Assembly (NCBI GenBank): GCA_029204225.1
Contig: CM055110.1
Span: 40,243,515-40,306,922 of the forward strand
Source of the DNA: Diphasiastrum complanatum
Taxonomy: Eukaryota; Streptophyta; Lycopodiopsida; Lycopodiales; Lycopodiaceae
Length of the DNA stretch: 63,408 nucleotides
Reading direction: 5' to 3'
The notes under the pieces are model-generated. The model was not told where the DNA came from. It saw only the letters and a program-made list of their open reading frames with translations, and made no database searches. Made by a program: the position numbers and the translations under genes. Shown one piece after another: positions 1 to 9,822 of this stretch. Position 1 is the stretch's first letter; every line of letters begins with the position of its first letter.

Positions 1-65
1 GTTGTAAGTGGATCTTCAAGATCAAGACAAATCAAGATGGATCAATCAACAAGTACAAGGCAAGG

Positions 66-1010
66 TTGGTGGCAAAGGGGTATGCTCAAGAATATGGTAT
101 TGACTATGATGAGACCTTTGCACCCGTGGCAAAGATGGTAACTATTCGAATCCTAATCTCTCTTGCAACTCTTTATGATTGGGATATGTGGCAAATGGAT
201 GTTACTAATGCCTTCTTGAATGGTGATCTTGAAGAAGATATTTACATGGAGCAACTCAAGTGGCAATTTCTTCAAGGCAAGGAAGATCTCGTTGAGGTTT
301 GGTTTGAGCTCAAATGGGCTGGTTTTATTAGGTTTGATACTCAACTTCATCTACTCTACTTCATGTTGGATAGAAGTGTAGAAATCTATCTTTTGGTTTA
401 TGATGGTGACATTGTTTTCACTAACTATAGTGAAAGGTTGAAATCAAGCAATGATGAGATCTTGTGGGATGTTAATCATGTGTTTGAGAGGGAGTATCTT
501 CAGAGGTTCAGATCTGAAGATGTTTATAAATGCAAAGTCCTTGATGTTTTATTGGAAGATCAAGATGTTGATCTTGAATTGCTTCATCAACACCAAGAGG
601 CAAGTAGCAATTGGAAGCTAGTCAAAAGCATGAAAGGGGAGCCACATGGGCAAAGCATCTTGGATCTGTTTTTACAGGTCCTTGAAGGTTCAAGTAAGGT
701 TCTTGGAACAGCAAGGAAGTGTCCTTTTACTCTACCTTACTTGTTTAATCTCATGTATGAACATTGTCATGTCCATGTGTTGGAATTGTCAAAATTCAAT
801 GAAACTAGTTCCACAGTTTTGCATCTTTTGGATCTTGGAGATGGAATAGTTATCATTGCTGGTTTTTATGATCAAGTACATGCATTCATTCAAATCTCAA
901 AAGATATGGAAGTGGTCAATATGTTTACTTTTGAGCAAAGTTCAAGATCTAGCATCCTAGTGTTGGCAAATTGGCAAATTGTTGACAATGTAGGATCAAG
1001 CGTTATATGA
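66..1010 (+). pseudogene. copia pol remnant: RT N-terminal half, then eroded but open frame
   Basis: Residues 1-60 are clear copia [21 protein letters not shown], then [15 protein letters not shown], then the [19 protein letters not shown] block. After IYMEQ the expected PEGF block is missing. A weak echo of the YVDD region remains ([13 protein letters not shown], about residue 111), but the catalytic Asp-Asp pair is not intact. The last roughly 180 residues match nothing I recognise, although the frame stays open to a TGA at 1008-1010. The protein cannot be a working RT. The pattern (open frame, lost catalytic residues) repeats in two other elements here. Confidence 0.7.
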
Positions 1011-1527
1011 AAATCTTGTGGAGATACTTCAAGTATTTCAAGTTCAGGTTTTGCTCATTCAAATGGAACAGAGAACACATCATTTTGGCATTCATTCACT
1101 CAAGGGCTTTCGTGGATTGGAGATCTACAAAGGCAAGGTGGTGATGGAGGTTCATTCATGGAGATACATGGTGCATTCACTATGGGCATAGTGGAATGTG
1201 GACGAGGCATGCAAACACCTGTTGGTTACTTTCACTTACAACTTGTTTGCTGCTGTTTTACAGAGAACTCAAAGGTGGATACATGGAGGAATCCTTTCAT
1301 TGTTATTCTATGTTCTTTTACATGTATCTTGTTCACCATTCTATGTAAAATTGATGTAAGAAATAGTGAAGCATCCTATATGGGCACTATTATCTATATC
1401 AATTATGTTGTACTTCATATTGTACATATTAGAACACTTGAAAAGAGATCTATCATCATGATGGAGATCATTCTTAGGTTGGAGCAAAGTAGTGTTGTAA
1501 AACTAGCAAGTTAAGTTGAAGAGGGAG

Positions 1528-2181
1528 TGTGAAAATTGTCAACATTTCCTAGCTAGTTTGAGGCCTAAATTGGCAATTTTTGTACATAGTTTTGGATCTA
1601 ACCTTTCACACGTGTGAAAGAGACCTAGATACTTTTATTCTAGTATATATTTCATGTTGAAGAAGTCTCAAACTTCGGGACCTTCTAAATGACACTAAAA
1701 TCATGTTATTTGGACATATAGGCCAAAATTGGCTATTTTAGGTTACTGGTGTCCTAAAATTGGGTCCTAAGTTCTAGAGAGAGGAGAGAGAGTCATCTCT
1801 CTCACCTATATTAGGCTGAAATTCGTGGAGAACAGGTTGGAGAAACCTTTTGTATGCTTCATTGAGATCAATAGATCATTGTCATTGTTTCTTCCTCCAT
1901 TGAGAGCATTGTTGTGTGTATTGTCTTCAAGCTATTGTGTATGATCTTAGGTGCTTTTCAAAAGTGGTAGGCTGATGTATTATGGACTGTATAATGCTAT
2001 TTTGGGCCGCACTTGATGTTTATGGAAGTTTTCATTTGTGGTAAATGCTTTTTGATCAAGTTCTTTGCATTCTAGGTAGCATAGAATGTGTTGCCAATTC
2101 CTAGCTTATGTAGTTTGGAGTGCAAGCATTCAAGCCAATGATCTTGGAGTTTAGATCCACTTAGGATCTGTATTTTTCACA
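1528..2181 (+). repeat. 3' LTR, 654 bp, of the left-edge copia element
   Basis: Begins TGTGAAAATTG directly after a purine tract and ends TTTTTCACA, giving the short inverted termini TGTGAAAA/TTTTCACA. It contains the palindrome CACACGTGTG at 1607-1616. Its 5' partner lies outside the window, so age and target duplication cannot be read. Confidence 0.8.
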
Positions 2182-4339
2182 TATGTACCACCACTAGGTA
2201 CACTCCATGCCACCTACCTCCAAGTAGGCTTGACCCGTCCCTAGGTCACCACATGATGCACCAGCTGAAGAACATCGTCCATACATCAAATGACATATCA
2301 TACCTGAGCAACTATAGCATCTCCCTGATTGCCACCCCAATGGACTCGGCATCCACATACTATGCCCACCTGATGTCTTCGATCTTGGTCACCATCATGC
2401 TAGACAAGCCAAATTCCAAAGCATCATCTGCTCCACCTAGCTCCTAGCATCTGCTCGCTCTCTCTGGCTATGTGCCACCTGACACCATGCCAATGCAAGC
2501 ATGTCCCTGAGTCGTCGCTCATGGGATCCTAAGACTACTGTCTCCCTGATAGTACTGAGGTATATGGCTCTGAGTGACTTCCTCTAGGCTTATCCCTAAT
2601 CTCACCAACTAAGAATATGCACGATGGAAATTCCAACACCTATGCCAAGCCTAGACTCCTTCAAATACAGCCAAATGCATGAAAGCTATAAGTAGCTTAT
2701 CCATGCACGTGATGGTAGATGCCTCCCCATCGATGCGAATGCCAATGACTGGCCCACTGTTGTAATGCCAACCTATAATCGCAAATGAGCACATCATGAA
2801 GTCCTCGCCATCAGTGTCCCCTCTAGTAGATCGCTAGCAAAACACCCACCATGGTGCTTGCCTTCCGATCACACCCCGTGCAATCTCCATCAGCTCTCCA
2901 ACCTAGAGCTCTCAAAGCTTCACGCTTTGTCCATTTTTGTTTGCAATGTTATGATTCCATCATGAATTCCACCTGTAAGTCATGTCCATGCCAAAGACTC
3001 AAGTCCAATATGAAATAGCTGCCCCCCTGATGATCACCCCATCTCATCCTACAGTGCTATCTCTACCAAGTATCCCAATGCCATCCCAGATCACAAAGAT
3101 CTAAGCATCTACACTGTAGTGTCCACCTGTATTCTCCCAAGTTAGTTCCAAGCTACCCCTGTAAATGGTTCCAAACCACTCCGTGAGAATACACTGAGAT
3201 GTGAAATCCAAAGCCGCCATCAAGTCCCTCACATAACTGTGCATGCCAATATCCCTCCAAGTGAACCTGTGAGATCTTCCATGGCCAAAACCAAATGATC
3301 TGCACTCTATTATCACTGGAATCTACATCCCTGATGCACTCATGATATGACAAATTGACTTGACTTACCCATAATAGGCAGTTGAAGTTTATCTCCCGAT
3401 GACAAACCTGATACACTGCTCCACAACTACTTTGACATGATCAAAATTGACTTATTGACTGCAAAAACACAAAATCATCACACTCACCACTCACCAATAG
3501 TTTCCAAAGTGTGATTACTGATTCGTTCTTCAACCTCTGCGTGTCCCACACACAACTCATCCAATGCAAGTCCGCTATCTTGCCCAATGGCTTCCAACTG
3601 GCACCACCTTGCACTTCCATCACCTGTGACCGCCAAAATGTGTGTACCTCCAAGCTAGCCCATATTTCCCTTCGAAAGAGATATTTCTTAGTCGCATATG
3701 TGTGTGTCAATGCAGCTATCACCTGACTTGACAATGCCACTGCCGATCATGTCTGTGAGAGCGTTCTCCCAAAATGCCACCTGACATTAGTTGGTTCACC
3801 TATAATCAGCATACCGTGCCTACCTCTCACCTATGCTTGCTTGCCCTCTCAAAATTGTTGCCATTTATGAGTAGTCTCGCCGCCAAACTACACTTCCGTC
3901 GCCAAACCTAGATTTCTCCACACAATTTCGCTACCATTCGCTCCCATATTGCATTCACCACTTCCAAACACCCTGTTACCCTATCATAAGTAAGCAAAAA
4001 TGATTAGAAAGCAATAATGCCTCATTGTACCGCCTTGTAGTAGGTTTCACCAGCCAACAATTGCCCCAAATTTGGCCCCACGGTACCCAAATGGCGAATG
4101 TAGCCCATCACTAGATCACTCGCACTCTGCTTGATAGAATGGTAATGAAAACACCCCAAAACATCTTTCTCTCTATCTGTGACGTCGCTCTGTCAGCTGG
4201 CTCTAAGCAGCCAGTTTTAGGGGTCATTTTGGCCCAAAAATGGCCAAAAAACATGTCTTCTAGCCAAAGATAGGTCCATTTCCTTCAACCCATATGGTCA
4301 TATAATCAGTTGTAACAATCATATATCTGGCCTAAGATC
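2182..4339. other. no recognisable gene; strand-asymmetric CA-rich stretch
   Basis: About 2.1 kb with plus strand rich in C and A. Short open frames on both strands (e.g. 3153-3416 and 3441-3740 minus) carry no family motif I recognise. It adjoins a Ty3/gypsy integrase fragment on the minus strand and may be a decayed non-coding part or LTR of such an element. That is inference. Confidence 0.4.
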
Positions 4340-4690
4340 CTCTTGTCGCAAGATGAATAGGACCAACATAGTTGAGGCCCCATTTCTCGAACGGTGCTTG
4401 CGATAAAATTGGATGTAAAGGTATTTCATAATTCTGTCGAGTAGGACAACGTGCTCGTTGACAAACGTCGCATGACTGAATATAATCTTCTGTATCTTTG
4501 CGAAGTGTAGGCCATCAACATCCTGATTGTAAAAGTTTTCGAACAATGATATTCGTTGAAACATGTCCTCCGCCCATGCCATCATGAGAAAGCATGATAA
4601 GTTCAGGTACTTCATGTGGCAAAACACATCTTTGTAAAATATCATTCATTCATCGGCGATACAATTGTCCAACAATCAATTGATATTCAC
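4340..4690 (-). pseudogene. Ty3/gypsy integrase N-terminal fragment, stop-interrupted
   Basis: Reading the minus strand gives LIVGQLYRR (stop) MNDILQRCVLPHEVPELIM, then a GGGHVS block, a stop where a Trp is expected before WPTL, then CDVCQRA and PFEKWGLNYVGPI. This is the HHCC zinc-binding domain and the start of the integrase core of Ty3/gypsy elements; the HGGGHxS, WP and CxxCQ signatures are visible. At least two in-frame stops make it dead. It lies just 3' of the DUF506 fragment on the same strand. Confidence 0.75.
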
Positions 4691-4904
4691 TTCGTAAAAA
4701 CCACAACCACAACCCATAATGTCACATATAATACTCTCCAATGTGGCACTCTTTACTCTTCTATTGAGGCTCTCAAATATAGCTCTTCGCCTTGGTAGCT
4801 CTGAAGTCCATGAGTAAATACAAATTAAGCCATAGGCAGGGTACAGTTCATCACGATTAATGTGATAGTGGAAGCACATATCATATCTAGCAAAATGGTG
4901 ATGG

Positions 4905-5359
4905 GTTGAGGTAAATCTCTTATAATTAGAAAACCAAAGGCTGCTCATGTGTTCTACTTCTCTCCAAGGAGGAACACCCATGCCTATTTTGTGAAAGGAT
5001 ATTGCGGCAGCTTGACACATGCATTATATAAAACCTGACAACTCATGTACAAAACCCACAAACGGTGAAGGTAATTGTTGCAACAAATGTGTGTACTCCT
5101 CACTTGCACGTGCAATTTCAAAATGATCCCGAAAGTCCGTGTCCACGATCAACCTCTTTGTCACCCATGAGTTGTTTTTTTGTAATTGATGAAAAGCAAC
5201 ATAGATGTATTCGTAGGTGTGTTCTGTAGTTTTGACAACAACATAGACCAAGACTTGGTTCAATTTTTCAAGAAACTCACAAGATTGAATACTAAGTTAT
5301 GTGCAATCAAACTCACGAGACGGAAATAAGATGAGATGAAAGTGACCTTTCATATTGAA
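4905..5359 (-). pseudogene. DUF506 (PDDEXK-like) gene, C-terminal part
   Basis: The minus strand encodes HTYEYIYVAF, then LIVDTDFRDHFEIARASEEY, LLQQLPSPFVG and, after an in-frame stop, CQAAAISFHK and GVPPWREVEHMSSLWFSNYK. In order, these are the conserved blocks of the plant-specific DUF506 family (EYEYIDV, DxDFxxxFEIAR, LLQxLPxxFVG, PPWR). The family has a PD-(D/E)XK nuclease-like fold and unclear function. The stop between the FVG and PPWR blocks and the copia LTR abutting at 5360 show that it is broken. The matching upstream half is on the opposite strand at 8530-8633; see the finding on the split gene. Confidence 0.75.
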
Positions 5360-6050
5360 TGTGAAAAATTGCCTACATTGGCAAATCTAGCCATGTAGAA
5401 TATTGTACATTTTGTCAATATTGTTTGTTGGTTACTTGAATGGCCAAAGTGCCACTTGTACATACACACCTAAATTAGGTTACCACGAGTCAAGAGGAGT
5501 GGTTGTGTCTATTTGGTAGTGATTCCTACTTTGTAGGATCTAGACCATGATTTATGATGAGATTTGTACCTACCATGCACCTACCAAGCATGACTCTTGG
5601 ATCTAGGCTAGGGTTTTCACATTAGGGCAAGAAAGTGGAGTCTACTTCCTTATTACATGTTGGATTTTCACCTAACTTTGTAAAGGAAGTGTGTTTTACT
5701 ATGTATTTCCATTCTCCATAGTGAGAATATAGAAACTTTTTGGAGCCTCAAGGAGAAACTCGAGTTTCCTCTCATTGTATGGTGATTACTCTATTTTTTC
5801 AATGAAACCCAGCTTTGGCACTTTGTAAAAACTGTCTACAGGCCGTACTACAGCCTTATTTCCACACGTGTGGAGTTGGATTAGACTATTTGATCAATGC
5901 TTTGATTGTCTTTACTTGTTTCTTATCAAGCTGCTAAACTAGATCTTGTTTTCTGATGACTAGTTTCTGATAGATTGTTTAACAAGCATACAATCACCTT
6001 GTGGATCATTCAAAGATCCATTTATGGTCCTTAGTACTGTACTTTTAACA
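5360..6050 (+). repeat. 5' LTR, 691 bp
   Basis: Starts TGTGAAAAATTGCC and ends ACTTTTAACA immediately before the primer-binding site. The palindrome CACACGTGTG is at 5863-5872. It is near-identical, in reverse complement, to 8634-9324, with roughly a dozen mismatches by eye. Confidence 0.9.
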
Positions 6051-6063
6051 TGGTATCAGAGCC
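6051..6063 (+). promoter_or_regulatory. primer-binding site (initiator tRNA-Met)
   Basis: TGGTATCAGAGCC follows the LTR directly. It is complementary to the 3' end of plant initiator tRNA-Met, the usual copia primer. Confidence 0.9.
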
Positions 6064-6680
6064 AAGTACAAGGCCATTGATCTGTGTTTGAATTTAATCC
6101 AGTTTTAGTAGGTTTTGGTGCAAAAAGCTAGTATTGGAAGGGCGAGCTGGTATCCAGGTTTTGGTGAGGGGATTTGATCCCAAACTTTTTCAGGATCAAA
6201 ATCTGTACTGTTCACACGTGTGGGCATCTCTGAACCAGCATTTAATAACCCATATTCATTGGATCATAGAAAATTCATATGGTGTCAATTTGATGTAATT
6301 TTTGGTGCAAATCCTAGGATAAGCTACCAAGATCACTTGCCATTGATTAGTTTTGAATTTGTTTCATGAAAACTAATTAATCTAGGCTGATTTCAGACCT
6401 TCTTAAAGTGGAAACCAGGTCTTGAAAGTACATCAAAGTGAATGAGAGAGATAGAGTCAGTTTTTGTCCAAGAATAGCCAAGATTGGCAAGATTTGCTTG
6501 AGTGTAGTTTTCATCTCATCTTATCTTCATTCCAGCTTGTGAGGGAGTGATAGAACTGTGATTACAAATCCATTTGTTGGATTAGAATTCAACATTTGAG
6601 TGAAACACTGAAGTTAGAAACCTTTGTGAGTTTCAGGTCCAAACAAATCTATATCTTGTGTGTAGAATCTTGCTAGTAAG

Positions 6681-8510
6681 ATGGGATCAGTGGGAGCCTA
6701 CCTTCTAGAAGCTAGTGAGAGGTTAGATTCTACGAATTATGCTATTTGGAAAGTGAGGATGGAGTCACTAATGGTGCTCCAGGATCTTTATGAGTTTCTA
6801 ATAAATGATGAAGATGAACCTCTAGGTGCACAGGAATTAGTGAGATACAAGAAGAGGTCTAGGCTTGCACTTCACTGTATTAAGATGAATGTAAGCAATG
6901 ATCTTTTAAGGGAAGTATCATCATGTAAGAGTGTGAAAGAGGCTTGGGAATCTTTAAAATCTATCTATGAGTCTAGTAACACTTCGAGGGTTCTCATGCT
7001 TAGGAATCAGATTCTACAAAGCATGAAGAGGAGTGATGAGAGTGCACAAGATTATGTGCTAAGAATCAAGTCTCTTAATAGGGAGTTAGCTTCCATTGGA
7101 GAGAAGATTCAAGATAGTGAGCTTGTTCAGATTGTCCTAAATGGTCTAGGGAGTGGCTTTAAAAATTTGGTCCAAAGCTTTACAATCCAAGACACTTTGC
7201 CTACTATAGAAAAGCTACACAGTGTATTAGTAGCTGAAGAGTGTAGGATGTTGCATACCAATGCAAGAATGAATGTTATTTCTCTGCAGGATGGTGATGA
7301 GAAAGCTAATTTCTCATTCAAAAGCAAGAAGAAGACCAATGGCAAGAAGAAGCACTTCAAGGAGACCAAGGAGGAGGATGAGGCTTCAAGCTCAAAGGGC
7401 AAGATCAAAGACAAGTCCAAGTACAAATGTTTTTTGTGGAAAGAAAGGACATTTTGCATCAAAATGTCTCAAGAAGAAGAAGGCACAAGTGAGCAAACAA
7501 AGCAACATTGCACATCAGGAGGAAGAGGAGGATGAAGAGTCATCCTTGATGGTTTCCAACAAACCACCATCATCCAAGAGCAACACCAATGATTCTTGGT
7601 GGATTGATAGTGGGGCAAGTTCCCACATGACATATCAAAAGGACATATTCTCCACCTTACTTTCTTACAATGACTTACATAGATCAATCTATATTGCAAG
7701 TAGTCAAGAATGTAAGATAAGTGGATTAGGAACAATTCCCTTGTATGTGGGATCATCCAAAAGGATGAATCTAAATAATGTTCTTTATGTTCCTAAGTTA
7801 ACCAAGAATTTGCTTAGTGTTGGCCAGTTAATGGATAATGGCCTAGATGTACAATTTAAGCATGGAGTTTGTTCCATCATTAGAAATGATGAATGTATAG
7901 CCAAAGGCTTTAAGCAAGGTAGATTGTTTAAGCTTGATGCTAATATTGCAGTGGAGAGTGTTAACTTGGAAAAGGTGGAGCTATCAAAGGTGGAATTGTG
8001 GCACAAAAGGTTGGGCCACCCCAACTACAAAGCCATGGAATCTATGGCTACAAAGGAGCTTGCAGTTAGAGATGTAAAAATTGCTTTAGCAAAAGAGTTT
8101 AAGATGGTAGATCTCGGCCTAATGAGCTTCATTCTTGGAATAGAGGTTATTAGAGTATGTGATTTTAGCTTCATTTGTCAATCTAAATATGCTACATCCA
8201 TCCTAGATAGATTTGGAATGAAGAATTGTAAAGGCATTGAGACACCAATGGAGCAACATGTAAAAGCATCTATTGGTTGTGATGAAGCATCCTTTGAGGA
8301 CATCACATTATATAGAAGGCTTATTGGCTCCTTGATCTATTTAACTATAACTAGACCTGATCTTAGTTATAGTGTTGGAAAGTTAAGCCAATTCATGCAA
8401 AGTCCTCTAGTTTCACACTGGAAGATGGCCAAAAGAGTTCTTAGATACATTTCATTCACTAAGAATTTTGGTATTTTGTATAGAGGAACTAATGTGATGG
8501 ATTTAGAGCA
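6681..8510 (+). pseudogene. copia gag-protease joined to a deleted integrase/RT remnant
   Basis: The start is ATG at 6681 (MGSVGAYLLEASERLDSTN). Gag is of the UBN2/copia type (YAIWKVRMESLM, NTSRVLMLRNQIL). A frameshift in a T run near 7430 splits the zinc knuckle; the downstream frame reads FCGKKGHFASKCLKK. Protease follows (WWIDSGASSHM), then the integrase zinc-domain start (LWHKRLGHPNYKAMESM). The frame then jumps directly to the C-terminal part of RT (LGLMSFILGIEV, PMEQHVKA, LIGSLIYLTITRPDLSYSVGKLSQFM). The integrase D,D,E core and the RT YVDD block are deleted. The element kept packaging functions but cannot copy itself. Confidence 0.85.
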
Positions 8511-8529
8511 CCACCTGTTTAGAACTGCC

Positions 8530-8633
8530 CATGTACAATGTCCCGTTGTAGATAGGAAGTTAGCCATCGTGAGATTGTTATGTATTGCGGGCTATAATGC
8601 TAGCATTTGCAAATCAAAATGGAGGGGCTTCAT
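8530..8633 (+). pseudogene. DUF506 gene, upstream fragment (GYNASICKSKW block)
   Basis: The plus strand reads DRKLAIVRLLCIAGYNASICKSKW, quoted here only by its key blocks LLCIAGYNASICKSKW and the preceding RKLAIV. This is the DUF506 block just before the EYEYIDV segment found at 5.2 kb. It sits between the copia RT remnant and the reversed LTR at 8634. It is the missing upstream partner of the minus-strand fragment 4905-5359, moved by inversion. Confidence 0.7.
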
Positions 8634-9324
8634 TGTTAAAAGTACAGCACTAAGGACCATAAATGGATCTTTGAATGATCCACAAGGTGATTGTATGCTT
8701 GTTAAACAATCTATCAGAAACTAGTCATCAGAAAACAAGATCTAGTTTAGCAGCTTGATAGGAAACAAGTAGAGACAATCAAAGCATTGATCAAATAGTC
8801 TAATCCAACTCCACACGTGTGGAAATAAGGCTGTAGTACGGCCTATAGACAGTGTTTACAAAGTGTCAAAGCTGGGTTTCATTGGAAAAATAGAGTAATC
8901 ACCATACAATGAGAGGAAACTCGAGTTTCTCCTTGAGGCTCCAAAAAGTTTCTATCTTCTCACTATGGAGAATGGAAATACATAGTAAAACACACTTCCT
9001 TTGCAAATTTAGGTGAAAATCCAGCATGTAATAAGGAAGTAGACTCCACTTTCTTGCCCTAATGTGAAAACCCTAGCCTAGATCCAAGAGTCATGCTTGG
9101 TAGGTGCATGGTAGGTACAAATCTCATCATAAATCATGGTCTAAATCCTACAAAGTAGGAATCACTACCAAATAGACACAACCACTCCTCTTGACTCGTG
9201 GTAACCTACTTTAGGTGTGTATGTACAAGTGGCACTTTGGCCATTCAAGTAACCAACAAACAATATTGACAAAATGTACAATATTCTACATGGCTAGATT
9301 TGCCAATGTAGGCAATTTTTCACA
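8634..9324 (-). repeat. 3' LTR in inverted orientation, 691 bp
   Basis: Reverse complement of the LTR at 5360-6050, same length, with TGTGAAAA terminus at 9324 and TTTTAACA terminus at 8634. A purine tract (minus strand TTTGAGGAG) lies just right of 9324, as expected upstream of a 3' LTR. CACACGTGTG is at 8812-8821. Confidence 0.9.
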
Positions 9325-9339
9325 CTCCTCCTCAAATCT

Positions 9340-9822
9340 AGCCTTGGAGATCACAATGCTTTTATCAATAACTCCAATTGAAGATCTAAGCTTGAAAAAT
9401 GAATCTTTAGGTAAAGGTTTAGTAAACAAATCAGCCAAGCAACTTGATGATGGCATGTGTTGGAGCTTGATTCCTTTAGCTTGCACTTTTTTCCTCACGA
9501 AATGATGAGCAATTTCGATGTGTTTGCTCCTTGCATGGAATGTAGGATTAGTTGCAAGTGATTGGGATGATTGGTTGTCACAATAGATGATAGGGATCTC
9601 CTCCTCCATGACATGAAGCTCCACCAATAGCCTTTTGAGCCACAAGACCTCCTTGCATGTTGATGTCAAGGCCTTGTATTCGGATTCTGTGGAAGATAGG
9701 GAGATGGTATCTTGCTTTTTGGAAAGCCATGATACTACTCCATCACATAGAAAGGTGGCAAAGGCACTTGTTGATCTTCTATCCACTTTGTCACCTGCAA
9801 AATCCGAGTCACTATAGGCTCA
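9340..9822 (-). pseudogene. copia RNase H, inverted segment
   Basis: The minus strand reads AYSDSDFAGDKVDRRSTSA, VSWLSKKQDTISLSSTESEY, EVLWLKRLL, CDNQSSQSLATNPTFHARSKH, EIAHHFVRKKV and ADLFTKPL. This is the full copia RNase H with its D, E, D residues. It begins at the point where the plus-strand RT remnant at about 8510 stops, so it completes that pol in inverted orientation. Confidence 0.85.

Larger units (their letters stand above)
1..2181 (+). mobile_element. 3' part of a Ty1/copia LTR retrotransposon (5' end outside window)
   Basis: The window opens inside a copia reverse transcriptase on the plus strand. This is followed by a degenerate but open coding stretch, an untranslated part, a purine-rich tract (GAAGAGGGAG, about 1518-1527) and a 3' LTR. 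The order RT, PPT, LTR is that of copia elements. The 5' LTR, gag, protease and integrase lie to the left of the window. The same RT wording recurs at 29.8 kb, so the two elements are related. Confidence 0.85.
5360..9822 (+). mobile_element. rearranged non-autonomous copia element inserted in DUF506
   Basis: Order on the plus strand: LTR (5360-6050), PBS, gag, protease, a fused integrase/RT remnant, then an inverted block carrying a DUF506 fragment, the second LTR reversed, and RNase H reversed. Both LTRs are 691 bp. DUF506 sequence abuts the outer end of each LTR, with five-base flanks TTCAA and TTCAT when read in gene orientation, i.e. a 4/5-matching target duplication. The simplest history is insertion into DUF506 followed by inversion of about 1.3 kb. 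Confidence 0.8.

Noticed and set aside
6051-6063. TGGTATCAGAGCC matches considered as tRNA gene ends
   Set aside because: They sit directly at LTR ends, lack any cloverleaf sequence beside them and are the reverse complement of the tRNA 3' end, as expected for primer sites.
7127-7462. Minus-strand frames antisense to copia gag
   Set aside because: They are shadows of the gag coding strand with hydrophobic, low-complexity translations.
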